From Streptomyces lanatus (GTDB lineage: Bacteria > Actinomycetota > Actinomycetes > Streptomycetales > Streptomycetaceae), in the NCBI RefSeq assembly GCF_014655715.1, contig NZ_BNBM01000012.1:62001-126000 (forward strand): a DNA stretch of 64,000 bases, given 5' to 3'. Numbering within the stretch: the stretch's first letter is position 1; the number at the start of each line of letters is the position of its first letter. Below the pieces are notes generated by a model. That model was not told where the DNA came from. It saw nothing but the letters and a program-made list of their open reading frames with translations, and searched no databases. This document shows, piece after piece, positions 1 to 9,926 of this stretch. A program made the translations under genes and the position numbers.

Positions 1-1
1 C

Positions 2-2077
2 AGCATCCTCTTCGACCGGTATCAGAATCCGGCGCTCGCGGCCGAGGCGCGCGAGATGAGCATGGCGTTCGCGGACTACTCCTACCTTCGCAGGCTCAGC
101 GGCGAGGACGATCCGGACCGGGCGTGGGAAGCGCACTTCGCCCACACCCAACCCCAGGTCCGGCGGGTCCTGGACGGGCTGCTGGGGACGTTCCCGCCGG
201 AGGAGCGCGAGCGGGCGGAAGCGCTGGCGGGCTCCGTGGAGGCGTTCGCCCTTCCCTCGGCCGCGGTGGAGTCGCGTGTCTTCGAGAACCCCGGAGAGGC
301 CACCGGGTATCTCATCGGCATCTCCCCGATCGCGGTCCAGCTGACCGGCGAGATCGCCTGGGGACTGAACGGCGCGCACCCCTACATGGCCAAGGCACTC
401 CCCAAGGGATGGGAGGCGGCCACGATGCACGCCCAGGAGTCGCTCGCACTGAGCATCAGCAGGTACATCCGTGACCTGGAAGGCGCCGGTGAAGGGCCCG
501 TGCCCATGGGCATGCTCAACCTCGCGATGACGCACCCCGCCGGACCCGGGAAGTGGTCGCACGGGCGGGGACCGCGGGACTTCTACGACGCGGCGACCGC
601 CTTCGCCCTCGCCCACGAACTGGCGCACATCGACAACGGGGACCTGCTTCCCGCGGAGAACCGCACGACGACCGCTCTGCTCTCGCAGCAGATCGCCCCC
701 CTGCTGGGGATCTCCGCCGAGGAGAACGAGGAACTCACGGCCGACGCGGCGACGTTCACCAGCTGCTTCAACTACTTCCTGGGCACCTGGCTCATGCTGA
801 ACGAGCGTCCCACCGGCATTCTCGGCGTCCTGAAGCGCCTTCAGTGGAAGGCGCAGCTCGGACTCACCGCCTGGCACAGCGCGCGGCGCGCGACCGAGGC
901 CTGTGAGGCCTACTACTCCGCGATCGCGGTCCTGTCGGACATCTCGTTCCGGCGCGGCGACGACGACGCCGCGAGCCGCCTGATGACCACCGCGATGCGC
1001 GTTCCGTTCGTCCAGTTCTACGTCCAGCGCATGCGCGAAGAGGTGCTGGCACCCTCGTACGGGCCCTTCATGTGGACCGACGAGGACGTCCTGTACCGCA
1101 AGGCCCACCACAGTTGGCGCGTCCACTTCGTCGAGGACCTCCTGCCACAGACGAGCCGCCACCAGCGCGCGGACCTGCCGGACTGGCTCGCCTCTCTGAA
1201 GACGCCCGGCGAGTTGGCGAAGCAGCCGGAGGTGCTCACCTCGGTCGCGGCCGACTGGCAGGGGAAGATCGCGGACCTGGAGCGGGAGAAGGGCGCCGAC
1301 GACGCCGAGACCCTCTCCGCCCGGGCCCATGTCGCCCACTTGCTGAGCGAGGCGCAGGACTTCGCCGGAGCTGTGGCCGTTCTGGAGGAACTGCTCGTCG
1401 ACGTGGAGCGGGTGGCGGGCGCGGACGACCGCGGCACCCTCGGCATCCGGCACAACCTCGCCTGGCTCCGGGCGAGGTCGGGTGATGTGGCGGGAGGCAT
1501 CGCGGCGTTCCGTGAACTGCTCGCCGACCAGGAACGGGCCTTCGGACCCGACGACCCCGAAGTCCTGGACACGCGGTACGAACTCGCCTGGCTGCAGGGG
1601 GAGTCGGGGGACGTGGACGGAGCCGCCGCAGCCTTCGCCGAACTGAGCGCCGACTACGAACGCGCCCTGGGCCCCCACCACGCCGCCACGCTCGCCACCC
1701 GCGACAGCCTCGCCCATTGGCGCGAGACGGCGGGGGACGCGCCGGGCGCCGCCGCCGCTTCCGTCGAGGCGCGCACCAGCCAGTACCCCGTGCTCTGCCC
1801 CGACCACCCCGGCACCCTCCCCGCCTACGAGGCGCGGCTGGAGGAGATGGAACGCCGCCTCGGCCCTGGCGACCCCGATGTCCTCACCACCCGTTGGTTC
1901 GTCGCCGTACTGCGCGGGAAAGCGGGGGACGCGGCTGGAGCCGCCGCCGCGTACGCCGGGCTGCTCGACCACGATCTGCGGCCCCTGGGCTTCGACGACG
2001 AGGACCTGCGCCTCATCCGGGACAACGTCACCCACTGGCAGGGCAGGGCCGACCGCTCGGAGCCCACGGCCGGGTAG
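2..2077 (+). CDS. HExxH metalloprotease-like protein with C-terminal TPR repeats (5' partial)
   Basis: The reading frame is open from the first bases of the window, with no stop before the first ATG at 56, so the gene probably starts outside the window. The N-terminal half carries a zinc-protease-like HELAH motif (first His codon at 614) followed about 40 residues later by an ELTAD stretch, the spacing expected for a third zinc ligand. The C-terminal half has at least five repeats of about 42 residues with the signature LG-x-DDP-x-TL-x-TR-x-x-LA, as in kinesin-light-chain-type TPRs. A soluble protease or protease-like sensor using TPRs as a partner-binding scaffold is an inference. The stop lies 3 bp from the convergent PucR gene. 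Confidence 0.75.
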   Translation, partial: SILFDRYQNPALAAEAREMSMAFADYSYLRRLSGEDDPDRAWEAHFAHTQPQVRRVLDGLLGTFPPEERERAEALAGSVEAFALPSAAVESRVFENPGEATGYLIGISPIAVQLTGEIAWGLNGAHPYMAKALPKGWEAATMHAQESLALSISRYIRDLEGAGEGPVPMGMLNLAMTHPAGPGKWSHGRGPRDFYDAATAFALAHELAHIDNGDLLPAENRTTTALLSQQIAPLLGISAEENEELTADAATFTSCFNYFLGTWLMLNERPTGILGVLKRLQWKAQLGLTAWHSARRATEACEAYYSAIAVLSDISFRRGDDDAASRLMTTAMRVPFVQFYVQRMREEVLAPSYGPFMWTDEDVLYRKAHHSWRVHFVEDLLPQTSRHQRADLPDWLASLKTPGELAKQPEVLTSVAADWQGKIADLEREKGADDAETLSARAHVAHLLSEAQDFAGAVAVLEELLVDVERVAGADDRGTLGIRHNLAWLRARSGDVAGGIAAFRELLADQERAFGPDDPEVLDTRYELAWLQGESGDVDGAAAAFAELSADYERALGPHHAATLATRDSLAHWRETAGDAPGAAAASVEARTSQYPVLCPDHPGTLPAYEARLEEMERRLGPGDPDVLTTRWFVAVLRGKAGDAAGAAAAYAGLLDHDLRPLGFDDEDLRLIRDNVTHWQGRADRSEPTAG

Positions 2078-2080
2078 CGA

Positions 2081-3274
2081 CTAGAGCCGCGCCCCCTTCA
2101 AGGCCATGTGCAGCAGCAGCCGGTCCTCCCCGTCGTCCAGATCCAGGCCCGTGAGCTGCTCGACCCGGGACAGGCGGTAGTACAGGGTCTGGCGGTGGAT
2201 GCCCAGCTCGGCGGCGGTGCGGCCCGCCTGGCCCGCGCAGTCGAGGTAGACCTCGGCGGTGCGGGCGAGATCGCGGTGGGCGGGGGCGAGGAGCGGGGTG
2301 ACCGCCGGGTCGTGGACCGTCTCCGGGGCCAGGGAGGTCAGCAGGCGGTACGGGCCGATGCGGGACCACTCGGCCACCGGGCCGAACCGCGGTTCCGCCA
2401 GGGCGGCGCGGGCCGCCGCCGACGCCTCCCGCCAGCCGGTGCCGAGGTCGGCGAGGCCGGTGCGCGGTTCGCCGAGTCCGGCGGCCACCCGAATCCCCGC
2501 CGGGCTCTCCTTCAGCAGCCGGGTAGCCGCAGCCAGCGCCGCCGTACGCACCTCGGGTGAGCGCAGCCGGACCAGTGCGGCGAGGCTCTGGCCCGTCGTG
2601 CCCCACGGGACCGTGCACAGCGCGGTGGCGTGCGGCACCGTCCGCACCGACGGGGCCTCGTCCGGGTCGGCCGACGGCCAGGGGGCCACGCAGACCACCG
2701 TATGGACGCCGTCGGCGCGTGCGCCCAGCGCGGTGCGCAGCTCGGCGACCGCCGCGTCGCCCTGCCAGCCGCGCTCGGCGGTCAGCGCGGCCCGCAGCTC
2801 CCGGCTGAGGTCCGCGCCGTGCTGCGCCTCGTCCGCGAGGAGGGCGCCGATCCGGGCGGTCACCTCCATGGCCGCCGTCAGCTGCCGGTCCGTGGGACCC
2901 GGATCGTCGTCGAGGAGCCAGACATAGCCCAGCACGACACCCCTATGGCGTACCGGCAGGCAGATTCGTCCGCGATACACCCCCGCCTCCGGGGTGCGCG
3001 GGATCCGCACCGGTCCGGTCGCGCGGGTGATGCCGAAGCCCTCGAACCAGGTGCGGACGGCGGACGTGGAACGCCGCGTCAGGATCGAGCGGGTGCGCAC
3101 CGGGTCCAGGGAGGAGGCGTCGAGGTCGCCCTCACTGTCGTAGGCACCGAAGGCGATCAGCTCGAAGTCCCGGTTCTCCAGGGTCGCGGGGGCGCCGAGG
3201 AGCTCCGAGATCTCGTCGACCAGCTCCTGGTAATCGCCTTTGTAGTCCGCCGTCACTCCGCCATTCTCCCGCAT
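2081..3274 (-). CDS. PucR/CdaR-family transcriptional regulator, probably of proline catabolism
   Basis: The last 60 residues form the PucR-type helix-turn-helix (AAELGIHRQTLYYRLSRVE) that ends this family; the middle resembles the GGDEF-like region and the N-terminus a sensory domain. It is transcribed away from proline dehydrogenase and pruA, the layout of a local regulator responding to proline or an intermediate (inference). The ATG at 3274 was chosen because GAAGGG lies upstream; an ATG at 3295 and a GTG at 3256 are alternatives. The shared intergenic region holds the palindrome GACAGCTGTC (3324-3333) and two ATCTGT direct repeats near 3293-3310 that could be binding sites. Confidence 0.85.
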   Translation of the reverse strand: MRENGGVTADYKGDYQELVDEISELLGAPATLENRDFELIAFGAYDSEGDLDASSLDPVRTRSILTRRSTSAVRTWFEGFGITRATGPVRIPRTPEAGVYRGRICLPVRHRGVVLGYVWLLDDDPGPTDRQLTAAMEVTARIGALLADEAQHGADLSRELRAALTAERGWQGDAAVAELRTALGARADGVHTVVCVAPWPSADPDEAPSVRTVPHATALCTVPWGTTGQSLAALVRLRSPEVRTAALAAATRLLKESPAGIRVAAGLGEPRTGLADLGTGWREASAAARAALAEPRFGPVAEWSRIGPYRLLTSLAPETVHDPAVTPLLAPAHRDLARTAEVYLDCAGQAGRTAAELGIHRQTLYYRLSRVEQLTGLDLDDGEDRLLLHMALKGARL

Positions 3275-3402
3275 TTTCGCAGGCCCTTCATACATCTGTC
3301 TGAGATCTGTGGCACGGATGCGTGACAGCTGTCGATGGTCGAGGATCGGGGGGATCCTTAGGTTTCACGGTGGTTCTATCTGCTGGTTTGTGGAGGTGCC
3401 CC

Positions 3403-4329
3403 GTGCTGGGTCCCGTGATTCTTGCCGCGTCGCGCAGCGACCGGATGCGACGCCTGATCTCGGCGGCCCCGGTGACCAAGCAGGTCGTCGACCGCTTCAT
3501 CCCCGGTGAGACCGTCGGCGACATCGTGCCGATCATCAAGGAGCTCACGGCCAAGGGCCTGGAGCTGACGATGGACGTCGTCGGCGAGGACATCACCACC
3601 CCCGAGCAGGCGGCGGCCGCCCGCGACGCCTACCTGGCGCTCATCGACCGGCTGCGTGAGCTCGGCCTGGGCGACAGCGTCGAGATGTCCGTCAAGCTGT
3701 CCATGTTCGGACAGGCGCTGGACGGCGGCCATGAGCTCGCGCTCGCCAACGTCCGGCCCGTCGTCGAGGCCGCCGCCGAGATCGGCACCACCGTCACCCT
3801 CGACGCCGAGGACCACACCACCCTCGACTCGATGTTCGCCATCCACGAGGAGCTGCGGAAGGACTTCCCGCAGACCGGCTGCGTCATCCAGGCCTACCTC
3901 TTCCGCACCGAGAACGACGCCCGCCGCCTCGCCGACGCCGGCAGCCGGGTGCGGATCGTCAAGGGCGCCTACAAGGAGCCCGCCGAGGTCGCCTACCAGC
4001 AGAAACACGAGATCGACAAGGCATACGTCCGGGTCCTGAGGATTCTGATGGAGGGCGCCGGGTACCCGATGATCGGCTCCCACGACCCCCGCCTGATCTC
4101 CATCGCCCAGGAACTCGCCCGGCGTGCCGGCCGCAAGCTCGACGAGTACGAGTTCCAGATGCTGTACGGCATCAGGAGCGACGAACATCTGCGACTGGCC
4201 GCCGAGGGCCATCGGATGCGCGTCTACACGGCGTACGGCACCGACTGGTACGGATATTTCATGCGGCGGCTCGCGGAGAAGCCGGCGAACCTGCGTTTCT
4301 TCGCCCGAAGCATCCTCAGCAAGGGCTGA
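3403..4329 (+). CDS. Proline dehydrogenase (monofunctional)
   Basis: A 308-residue FAD-dependent proline dehydrogenase that oxidises proline to delta-1-pyrroline-5-carboxylate, the first step of proline use. Family features seen are SVKLSMFG near the N-terminus, TLDAEDHTTLDS, the YLFRTENDARRLAD region, RIVKGAYKEP, and the GSHDPRLI and FQMLYGIR blocks that shape the active site. The GTG at 3403 is preferred over an in-frame ATG at 3322 because GGAGG lies 6 bp before it and the protein then begins MLGPVILAASRS, as in relatives. pruA follows 39 bp downstream, so the two enzymes of the pathway are probably co-transcribed. Confidence 0.95.
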   Translation: MLGPVILAASRSDRMRRLISAAPVTKQVVDRFIPGETVGDIVPIIKELTAKGLELTMDVVGEDITTPEQAAAARDAYLALIDRLRELGLGDSVEMSVKLSMFGQALDGGHELALANVRPVVEAAAEIGTTVTLDAEDHTTLDSMFAIHEELRKDFPQTGCVIQAYLFRTENDARRLADAGSRVRIVKGAYKEPAEVAYQQKHEIDKAYVRVLRILMEGAGYPMIGSHDPRLISIAQELARRAGRKLDEYEFQMLYGIRSDEHLRLAAEGHRMRVYTAYGTDWYGYFMRRLAEKPANLRFFARSILSKG

Positions 4330-4368
4330 GCCCCAACACCCGCTCAAGTTCAAGGAGTTACGGATCTC

Positions 4369-6000
<1,632 letters not shown>

Positions 6001-6018
6001 CACTCGCCAACTCAGCGC

Positions 6019-6049
6019 AAAGGGCCGGGTCTTGACGGACCCGGCCTTT
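6019..6049 (+). terminator. Intrinsic terminator-like hairpin after pruA
   Basis: AAAGGGCCGGGTC pairs with GACCCGGCCTTT around a short loop, with a single bulged base. It starts 18 bp after the pruA stop and overlaps a spurious TTG start for the next gene, which supports a later start for that gene. Confidence 0.7.
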
Positions 6050-6071
6050 GCCGTGTTGCGACAATACGGCC

Positions 6072-6887
6072 ATGACGGTGACTGCGGACGACGGCGTACG
6101 ACTGTGGGCGAGCGCATCGGGGCAGGGCGAGCCGCTGGTGCTGTGCCACGGCGGGCCCGGCCTGTGGGACATGTTCGAGGACGTCGCGGAGATGCTCGGC
6201 GAACTGACCACGGTGGTCCGCTGGGACCAGCGCGGATGCGGGCGCTCGGAGCGGTGCGCGGGCCCGTGGACGACGGACCGGTTCGTGGCCGATCTCGACG
6301 CCGTACGACAGCACTTCGGGCTGGAGCGGATGGCGCTGCTCGGGCACTCCTGGGGGGCGCAACTCGCGCTCGCCTACGCGCTGGCGCATCCGGAGCGGGT
6401 GAGCACCCTGGTGTACGTGGCCGGGACGGGTATCGGGCCGGTCGACGAGTGGCGCCCGGCATACGAGGAGAACCTCGTCGCGCGGCTGGGTGAGGACCCC
6501 GAACGGCTGGCCCGCTGGCGGGAGTTGCCCGAGGGCGACCGGGAGCGGGCGGTGCTCCAGTGGTCCGCCGAGTTCGAGGACCGGGCGCGGGCGCTGGACC
6601 ACGCCGGGCGGATGGCCGACCCGTGGTTCGGCATCAACACCGAGTGCAACGTCGCCCTGAACGCCGAGAACCGCCGCAGGCCCGGGCTGTACGCCGCCTG
6701 CCGGGCCCTCGACCTGCCCGTGCTCATCGTCGACGGCGCCCGGGACATCCGGCCGCGCTCGGCGGTGGACTCGCTGGAGCGGGCGCTGCCGAGGGCGGAC
6801 CGGGTGATCCTGCCGGACGCCGGGCACCTGCCGTGGGTGGAGGACCCGAAGGGCTTCCGGGAGGCGGTGGCGACGGCGCTGAGGTGA
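6072..6887 (+). CDS. Alpha/beta hydrolase (proline-iminopeptidase-like)
   Basis: A 271-residue alpha/beta-hydrolase-fold protein. HGGPGLWDMFE (oxyanion region), WDQRGCGRS, the nucleophile elbow GHSWGAQLA and a late Asp in VDGARDIRP and His in DAGHLPWVE supply a complete Ser-Asp-His triad. The HGGPG and DQRG motifs resemble proline iminopeptidases and related esterases, but the substrate cannot be told from sequence. The ATG at 6072 is preferred; a TTG at 6048 lies inside the pruA terminator. No strong ribosome binding site is visible. It converges with the small DUF5988 gene, 9 bp away. Confidence 0.85.
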   Translation: MTVTADDGVRLWASASGQGEPLVLCHGGPGLWDMFEDVAEMLGELTTVVRWDQRGCGRSERCAGPWTTDRFVADLDAVRQHFGLERMALLGHSWGAQLALAYALAHPERVSTLVYVAGTGIGPVDEWRPAYEENLVARLGEDPERLARWRELPEGDRERAVLQWSAEFEDRARALDHAGRMADPWFGINTECNVALNAENRRRPGLYAACRALDLPVLIVDGARDIRPRSAVDSLERALPRADRVILPDAGHLPWVEDPKGFREAVATALR

Positions 6888-6896
6888 GCCGCCGCT

Positions 6897-7103
6897 CTAG
6901 CCCGGCATCTCCGTCCGCTCCCACCACTCGAAGACGGGGAGCGCGCCCTCCGGGGTGTTCGCCCGGCGCCCGGTCGGCCGGAAGTGCTCGTAGCCGTTCC
7001 GGAGCTCGATCTTCACGTCCGGACCGGGGGAGGGGGTGGGGACGATCCGTTCGGGCAGATCGTCCGGGCCGCCCTCCAGGAACACTTTCGCGGTGTCGTT
7101 CAT
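6897..7103 (-). CDS. DUF5988 family small protein
   Basis: A 68-residue protein with the DUF5988 pattern known from actinobacteria: an LEGGPDDLPERI motif near the N-terminus and a KIELRNGYEHFRPT block in the middle. No signal peptide or membrane segment is apparent. The function of the family is not known to me. The ATG at 7103 is preceded by purine-rich GAGGGGAACGG. It stands alone between two unrelated plus-strand genes. Confidence 0.75.
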   Translation of the reverse strand: MNDTAKVFLEGGPDDLPERIVPTPSPGPDVKIELRNGYEHFRPTGRRANTPEGALPVFEWWERTEMPG

Positions 7104-7197
7104 GACCTCACCGTTCCCCTCACCATGACCGTCTGTCCCGGGCCGCGCGGAGGATCAGCCGAGTGGGCGATCCACGCCCCGGTCCGATACTGGTCCG

Positions 7198-7755
7198 ATG
7201 ACTACCCTCGCATCCGCCTTCACCGTGCGCACCGCACACACCGCGGACCTCGCCCCCGCCGAAGTGCGCGCGATCCGCGCCCTGTTGGACGAGGCCTTCG
7301 ACGGCGATTTCTCCGAGGAGGACTTCGAGCACGGACTCGGCGGCATCCACGCCCTCGTCCACGACGCCGCAGGGCGGCTCGCCGCCCACGGATCGGTGAT
7401 CATGCGGCGGGTGCGGCACCGGGAGCGGTGGCTGCGGGTCGGGTACGTCGAGGCGGTCGGCGTACGGCCGGACGCGCGCCGCGGTGGGCTGGGCGGGCGC
7501 GTCATGGCCGAGCTGGAGCGGATCGTCGACCGGGCCTATGACGCGGGGATGCTGTCCGCCGGCGACGAGGGGGCGGCGCTGTACACCGCCCGGGGCTGGG
7601 AGGTGTGGCCCGGGCGGGTCTGCGCGCTCGGGCTCGACGGGGTGGTGCACCTCCCCGACGAGGAGGGCAGCACCTTCGTGCGGACCGCGCTCGCCGGGTC
7701 GCTCGACCCCGCCTTCGAGCTGGTCTTCGACTGGCGGGACGGGGATGTGCTGTGA
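7198..7755 (+). CDS. GNAT acetyltransferase of the aminoglycoside 2'-N-acetyltransferase AAC(2')-I type
   Basis: A 185-residue GNAT protein that aligns along its length, from memory, with mycobacterial AAC(2')-I: GDFSEEDFEHGLGGIHALV, the GYVEAVGV core strand, VRPDARRGGLGGRVM as the acetyl-CoA loop, LYTARGWEVWPG, and a FDWRDGDVL C-terminus. The family transfers acetyl from acetyl-CoA to the 2'-amino group of aminoglycosides; in mycobacteria it is chromosomal and also linked to cell-envelope metabolism. The substrate here is inferred. No regulator or antibiotic cluster lies beside it. It could be a housekeeping acetyltransferase with weak resistance activity. Confidence 0.85.
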   Translation: MTTLASAFTVRTAHTADLAPAEVRAIRALLDEAFDGDFSEEDFEHGLGGIHALVHDAAGRLAAHGSVIMRRVRHRERWLRVGYVEAVGVRPDARRGGLGGRVMAELERIVDRAYDAGMLSAGDEGAALYTARGWEVWPGRVCALGLDGVVHLPDEEGSTFVRTALAGSLDPAFELVFDWRDGDVL

Positions 7756-8047
7756 CCGGGCTGAGGTAAAAGGCGCAGGTCAGTGGTGTGTGACCCACTC
7801 CACCGTCTCAGATAGTAGGAAGTCCGAGTAATTGTGGAGACAGACGCGGCGTCCTCCCTTAGCTTTGTAGAAGCCGAACGTCTCGCTCGATCAAGCGAAT
7901 GGCGGTCGTGAGCCGGGCCCCGTGCAGGCAACCCCTGCGGCCACGCTCCTCGCCCCACCGTGGGGGTACCTCCCACGCCTTTAAGGCAGTGGGGGAGTCT
8001 CGAAACCCCTCTGTGCACTCCCGGATTGTCGAAGGAGTCGATTTCCC
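7756..8047 (+). other. 292-bp gene-free stretch: probable long leader of the 46-residue gene
   Basis: No coding region is supported here. The stretch contains the short hairpin CGCTCGATCAAGCG near 7881, the inverted intergenic repeat at 7953-7997, and GAAGGAG just before the small gene at 8048. A pyrimidine-rich GTCCTCCCTT near 7850 could pair weakly with the ribosome binding site. A long 5' untranslated region is an inference. Confidence 0.35.
7953..7997 (-). repeat. Streptomyces-type intergenic palindromic repeat, copy 1
   Basis: A 45-bp element that folds into a stem of CCCCCACTGCCTTAA-type sequence with GGGGG/CCCCC arms. Read on the minus strand it begins CTCCCCCACTGCCTTAA and matches the plus-strand element at 10973-11016 at most positions. 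It lies in the leader of the 46-residue gene. Confidence 0.7.
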
Positions 8048-8188
8048 ATGGCCGAGACGACCGCCCGCCGTCGAGTCCGTCACCTCTCCCGTACGAGCGA
8101 GTCCGACCGCAAGAACGCCGCGGCCGCCCTCCAGCGCGCCCTCGACCGCAGGGACAACGGCGGGGCCACCGGCCACCAGGCGGCGTAG
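8048..8188 (+). CDS. Small basic protein of 46 residues, unknown function
   Basis: The short frame encodes MAETTARRRVRHLSRTSESD followed by RKNAAAALQRALDRRDN and a Gly/His-rich end. It has an excellent AAGGAG ribosome binding site 10 bp before the ATG, and the composition (Arg-rich start, helical Ala/Leu-rich middle) is not that of random frame. No domain is recognised and no membrane segment is present. I believe similar small proteins are common in Streptomyces but cannot verify it here. It converges with the downstream phosphatase gene, 16 bp apart. Confidence 0.65.
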   Translation: MAETTARRRVRHLSRTSESDRKNAAAALQRALDRRDNGGATGHQAA

Positions 8189-8204
8189 GCGCCGCCCGGG
8201 TCGG

Positions 8205-9773
8205 TCAGCTGCCGCGCCGCACCTCGAAGTGGTCGATGCGCTCGCCGTTCTGCGCCAGTGCCGACACCTTGAGCCGGGGCTTCGCGCCACCCTCCGCCGC
8301 CACGCTGAGGAACGAGAAGCCCCGATAGCGCACCCGCGACCACTGAACGGTCTCCGCCTTTGAGTTCCGTGACTTGGTCCACATGAAGGTGTCGACCGAC
8401 TCCCGCTCGGTGACATGCCCCTCGTAGCTCTCCTCGACGCCCGAGGGAAAGCCGTACAGCTCCTTGCCGCCCCCGCCCGCCGTGACGTACACGATGCCGT
8501 CCCGCGTCGGGTCCGTCGAGGCGCCGATGGGCACCTGCGCGCCGACCTCGCCGTTCTTGATGGCGTCCGTCCGCTCGTAGACATGGTTGTGCCCGTTGAT
8601 CACCAGGTCCACCTGGTGCCGGGCGAACAGCGGCACCCACTCGGCCCGCACACCCCCGTCGGACGCGTGCGAGGACGTCGAGTAGGCGCAGTGGTGGAAG
8701 AAGACGACGATGAAGTCGACGCCCTTCGCCGCCCGCAGCTCGCCGAGCCGCTCGTCCAGCCACTTGGTCTGACGGCCGTCCGTGTGCCCCTGGTTGGCGG
8801 GGATCTCGTACGACACGTCGTTCGCGTCCAGCGCCACGACGCCGACGTTGCCGTAGGTGAAGGAGTACACGCCCGGCGCCGTACGGGCGTCGAAGCCGCT
8901 GTCCGGCAGGGACCAGCGGGCCAGCTGGCCGCCGTAGCCGTCCGGCGAGTACCAGGCCTCCATGTCGTGGTTGCCGGTCGTCACCATCCAGGGCACCGAC
9001 TTGGCCACCGACTCGGTCTGCTTGAGGTAACCGTCCCAGAAGCCGGGGTCGTAGCCGTCCGACTTCTCGCCCGACCCCCTGACGTTGGCGTAGCAGATGT
9101 CGCCGGCGTGGAGGTGGAAGGCGGGGTTCTGGCCCAGCAGGAGCTTGTCGTTGGTGGCGGCCGCCTCGCTGACGCCCTGGTCGCCGAAGGCCGTGAAGGT
9201 GAAGGCCTCCGGGCTCGCGGGAGCCGTGCGGAAGGAGGCGATCGTGGCGCGGTTCGCCGGGGCCGCCGGGTCGAAGCCGTCATGGCCCACGCCGTAGTAG
9301 TACGTCGTGCCGGGGCGCAGGGAGTCCAGTGCCGCGTGGACGTAGTACTGCTCCAGCGCCGCGCGGATGCCCTGCAGCCCGGGGGTGTACAGATCGCGGA
9401 TCTCGGCGTCGATCCTGCGGCTCAGGTCGTCGGGCCGCAGACCGATCCGGACGAACGGCTTCTTCACCGCGGCCGGTACCTGCCAGGAGATCCGCATCTG
9501 CGACTTCGGGTCGGCGCCGAAGGCGAGATGACGGCCGAAGGGGGCGACGGCGGAGCCCGGCACCTTGGTGGAGACGGACGGCGAGGGCCGCGTGCCGGCC
9601 GTGCCCCCCGGCTTCTCCGACCCCGAGCAGCCCGTCAGCAGCCCGCCCGCCACCGCGCCCGCGGTCACCAGCGTGCGGCGCCGGGTCAGCTTGGTGCGCA
9701 GATACTCGTGCTGCTCCGCCATGCTCATTCGGCGGGCGAGCTGGGGCGGGATGCCGAAGTCGGGGATGTCCAT
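8205..9773 (-). CDS. Tat-exported purple acid phosphatase-like metallophosphoesterase (lipoprotein)
   Basis: A 522-residue exported phosphoesterase. The N-terminus has a twin-arginine motif (TRRRTLVTAG) and a lipobox (LLTGC), so a Tat-dependent lipoprotein is likely. Residues about 80-190 form the fibronectin-like domain that precedes purple acid phosphatase catalytic domains. The calcineurin-type metal ligands follow in order: FGDQG, HAGDICYAN, GNHDMEAW, FFHHCAY and NGHNHVYER. The Tyr in GDICY is the residue that gives purple acid phosphatases their colour. It probably releases phosphate outside the cell; no Pho-box was identified upstream. Confidence 0.9.
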   Translation of the reverse strand: MDIPDFGIPPQLARRMSMAEQHEYLRTKLTRRRTLVTAGAVAGGLLTGCSGSEKPGGTAGTRPSPSVSTKVPGSAVAPFGRHLAFGADPKSQMRISWQVPAAVKKPFVRIGLRPDDLSRRIDAEIRDLYTPGLQGIRAALEQYYVHAALDSLRPGTTYYYGVGHDGFDPAAPANRATIASFRTAPASPEAFTFTAFGDQGVSEAAATNDKLLLGQNPAFHLHAGDICYANVRGSGEKSDGYDPGFWDGYLKQTESVAKSVPWMVTTGNHDMEAWYSPDGYGGQLARWSLPDSGFDARTAPGVYSFTYGNVGVVALDANDVSYEIPANQGHTDGRQTKWLDERLGELRAAKGVDFIVVFFHHCAYSTSSHASDGGVRAEWVPLFARHQVDLVINGHNHVYERTDAIKNGEVGAQVPIGASTDPTRDGIVYVTAGGGGKELYGFPSGVEESYEGHVTERESVDTFMWTKSRNSKAETVQWSRVRYRGFSFLSVAAEGGAKPRLKVSALAQNGERIDHFEVRRGS

Positions 9774-9926
9774 GGGGGAGAAGTTCCCAGCGCAGGTTCA
9801 GTAGAGGCCAACACCCGCCCCTCATACGGGTGAACGCCCGTCGAAGCGCAAGTGCTGTCCCCCGTCCGGCCGTCCGCATGGCGGACACCGCATGTCATTC
9901 CATGGGACGAGGAGTAGGGTGCCGAC

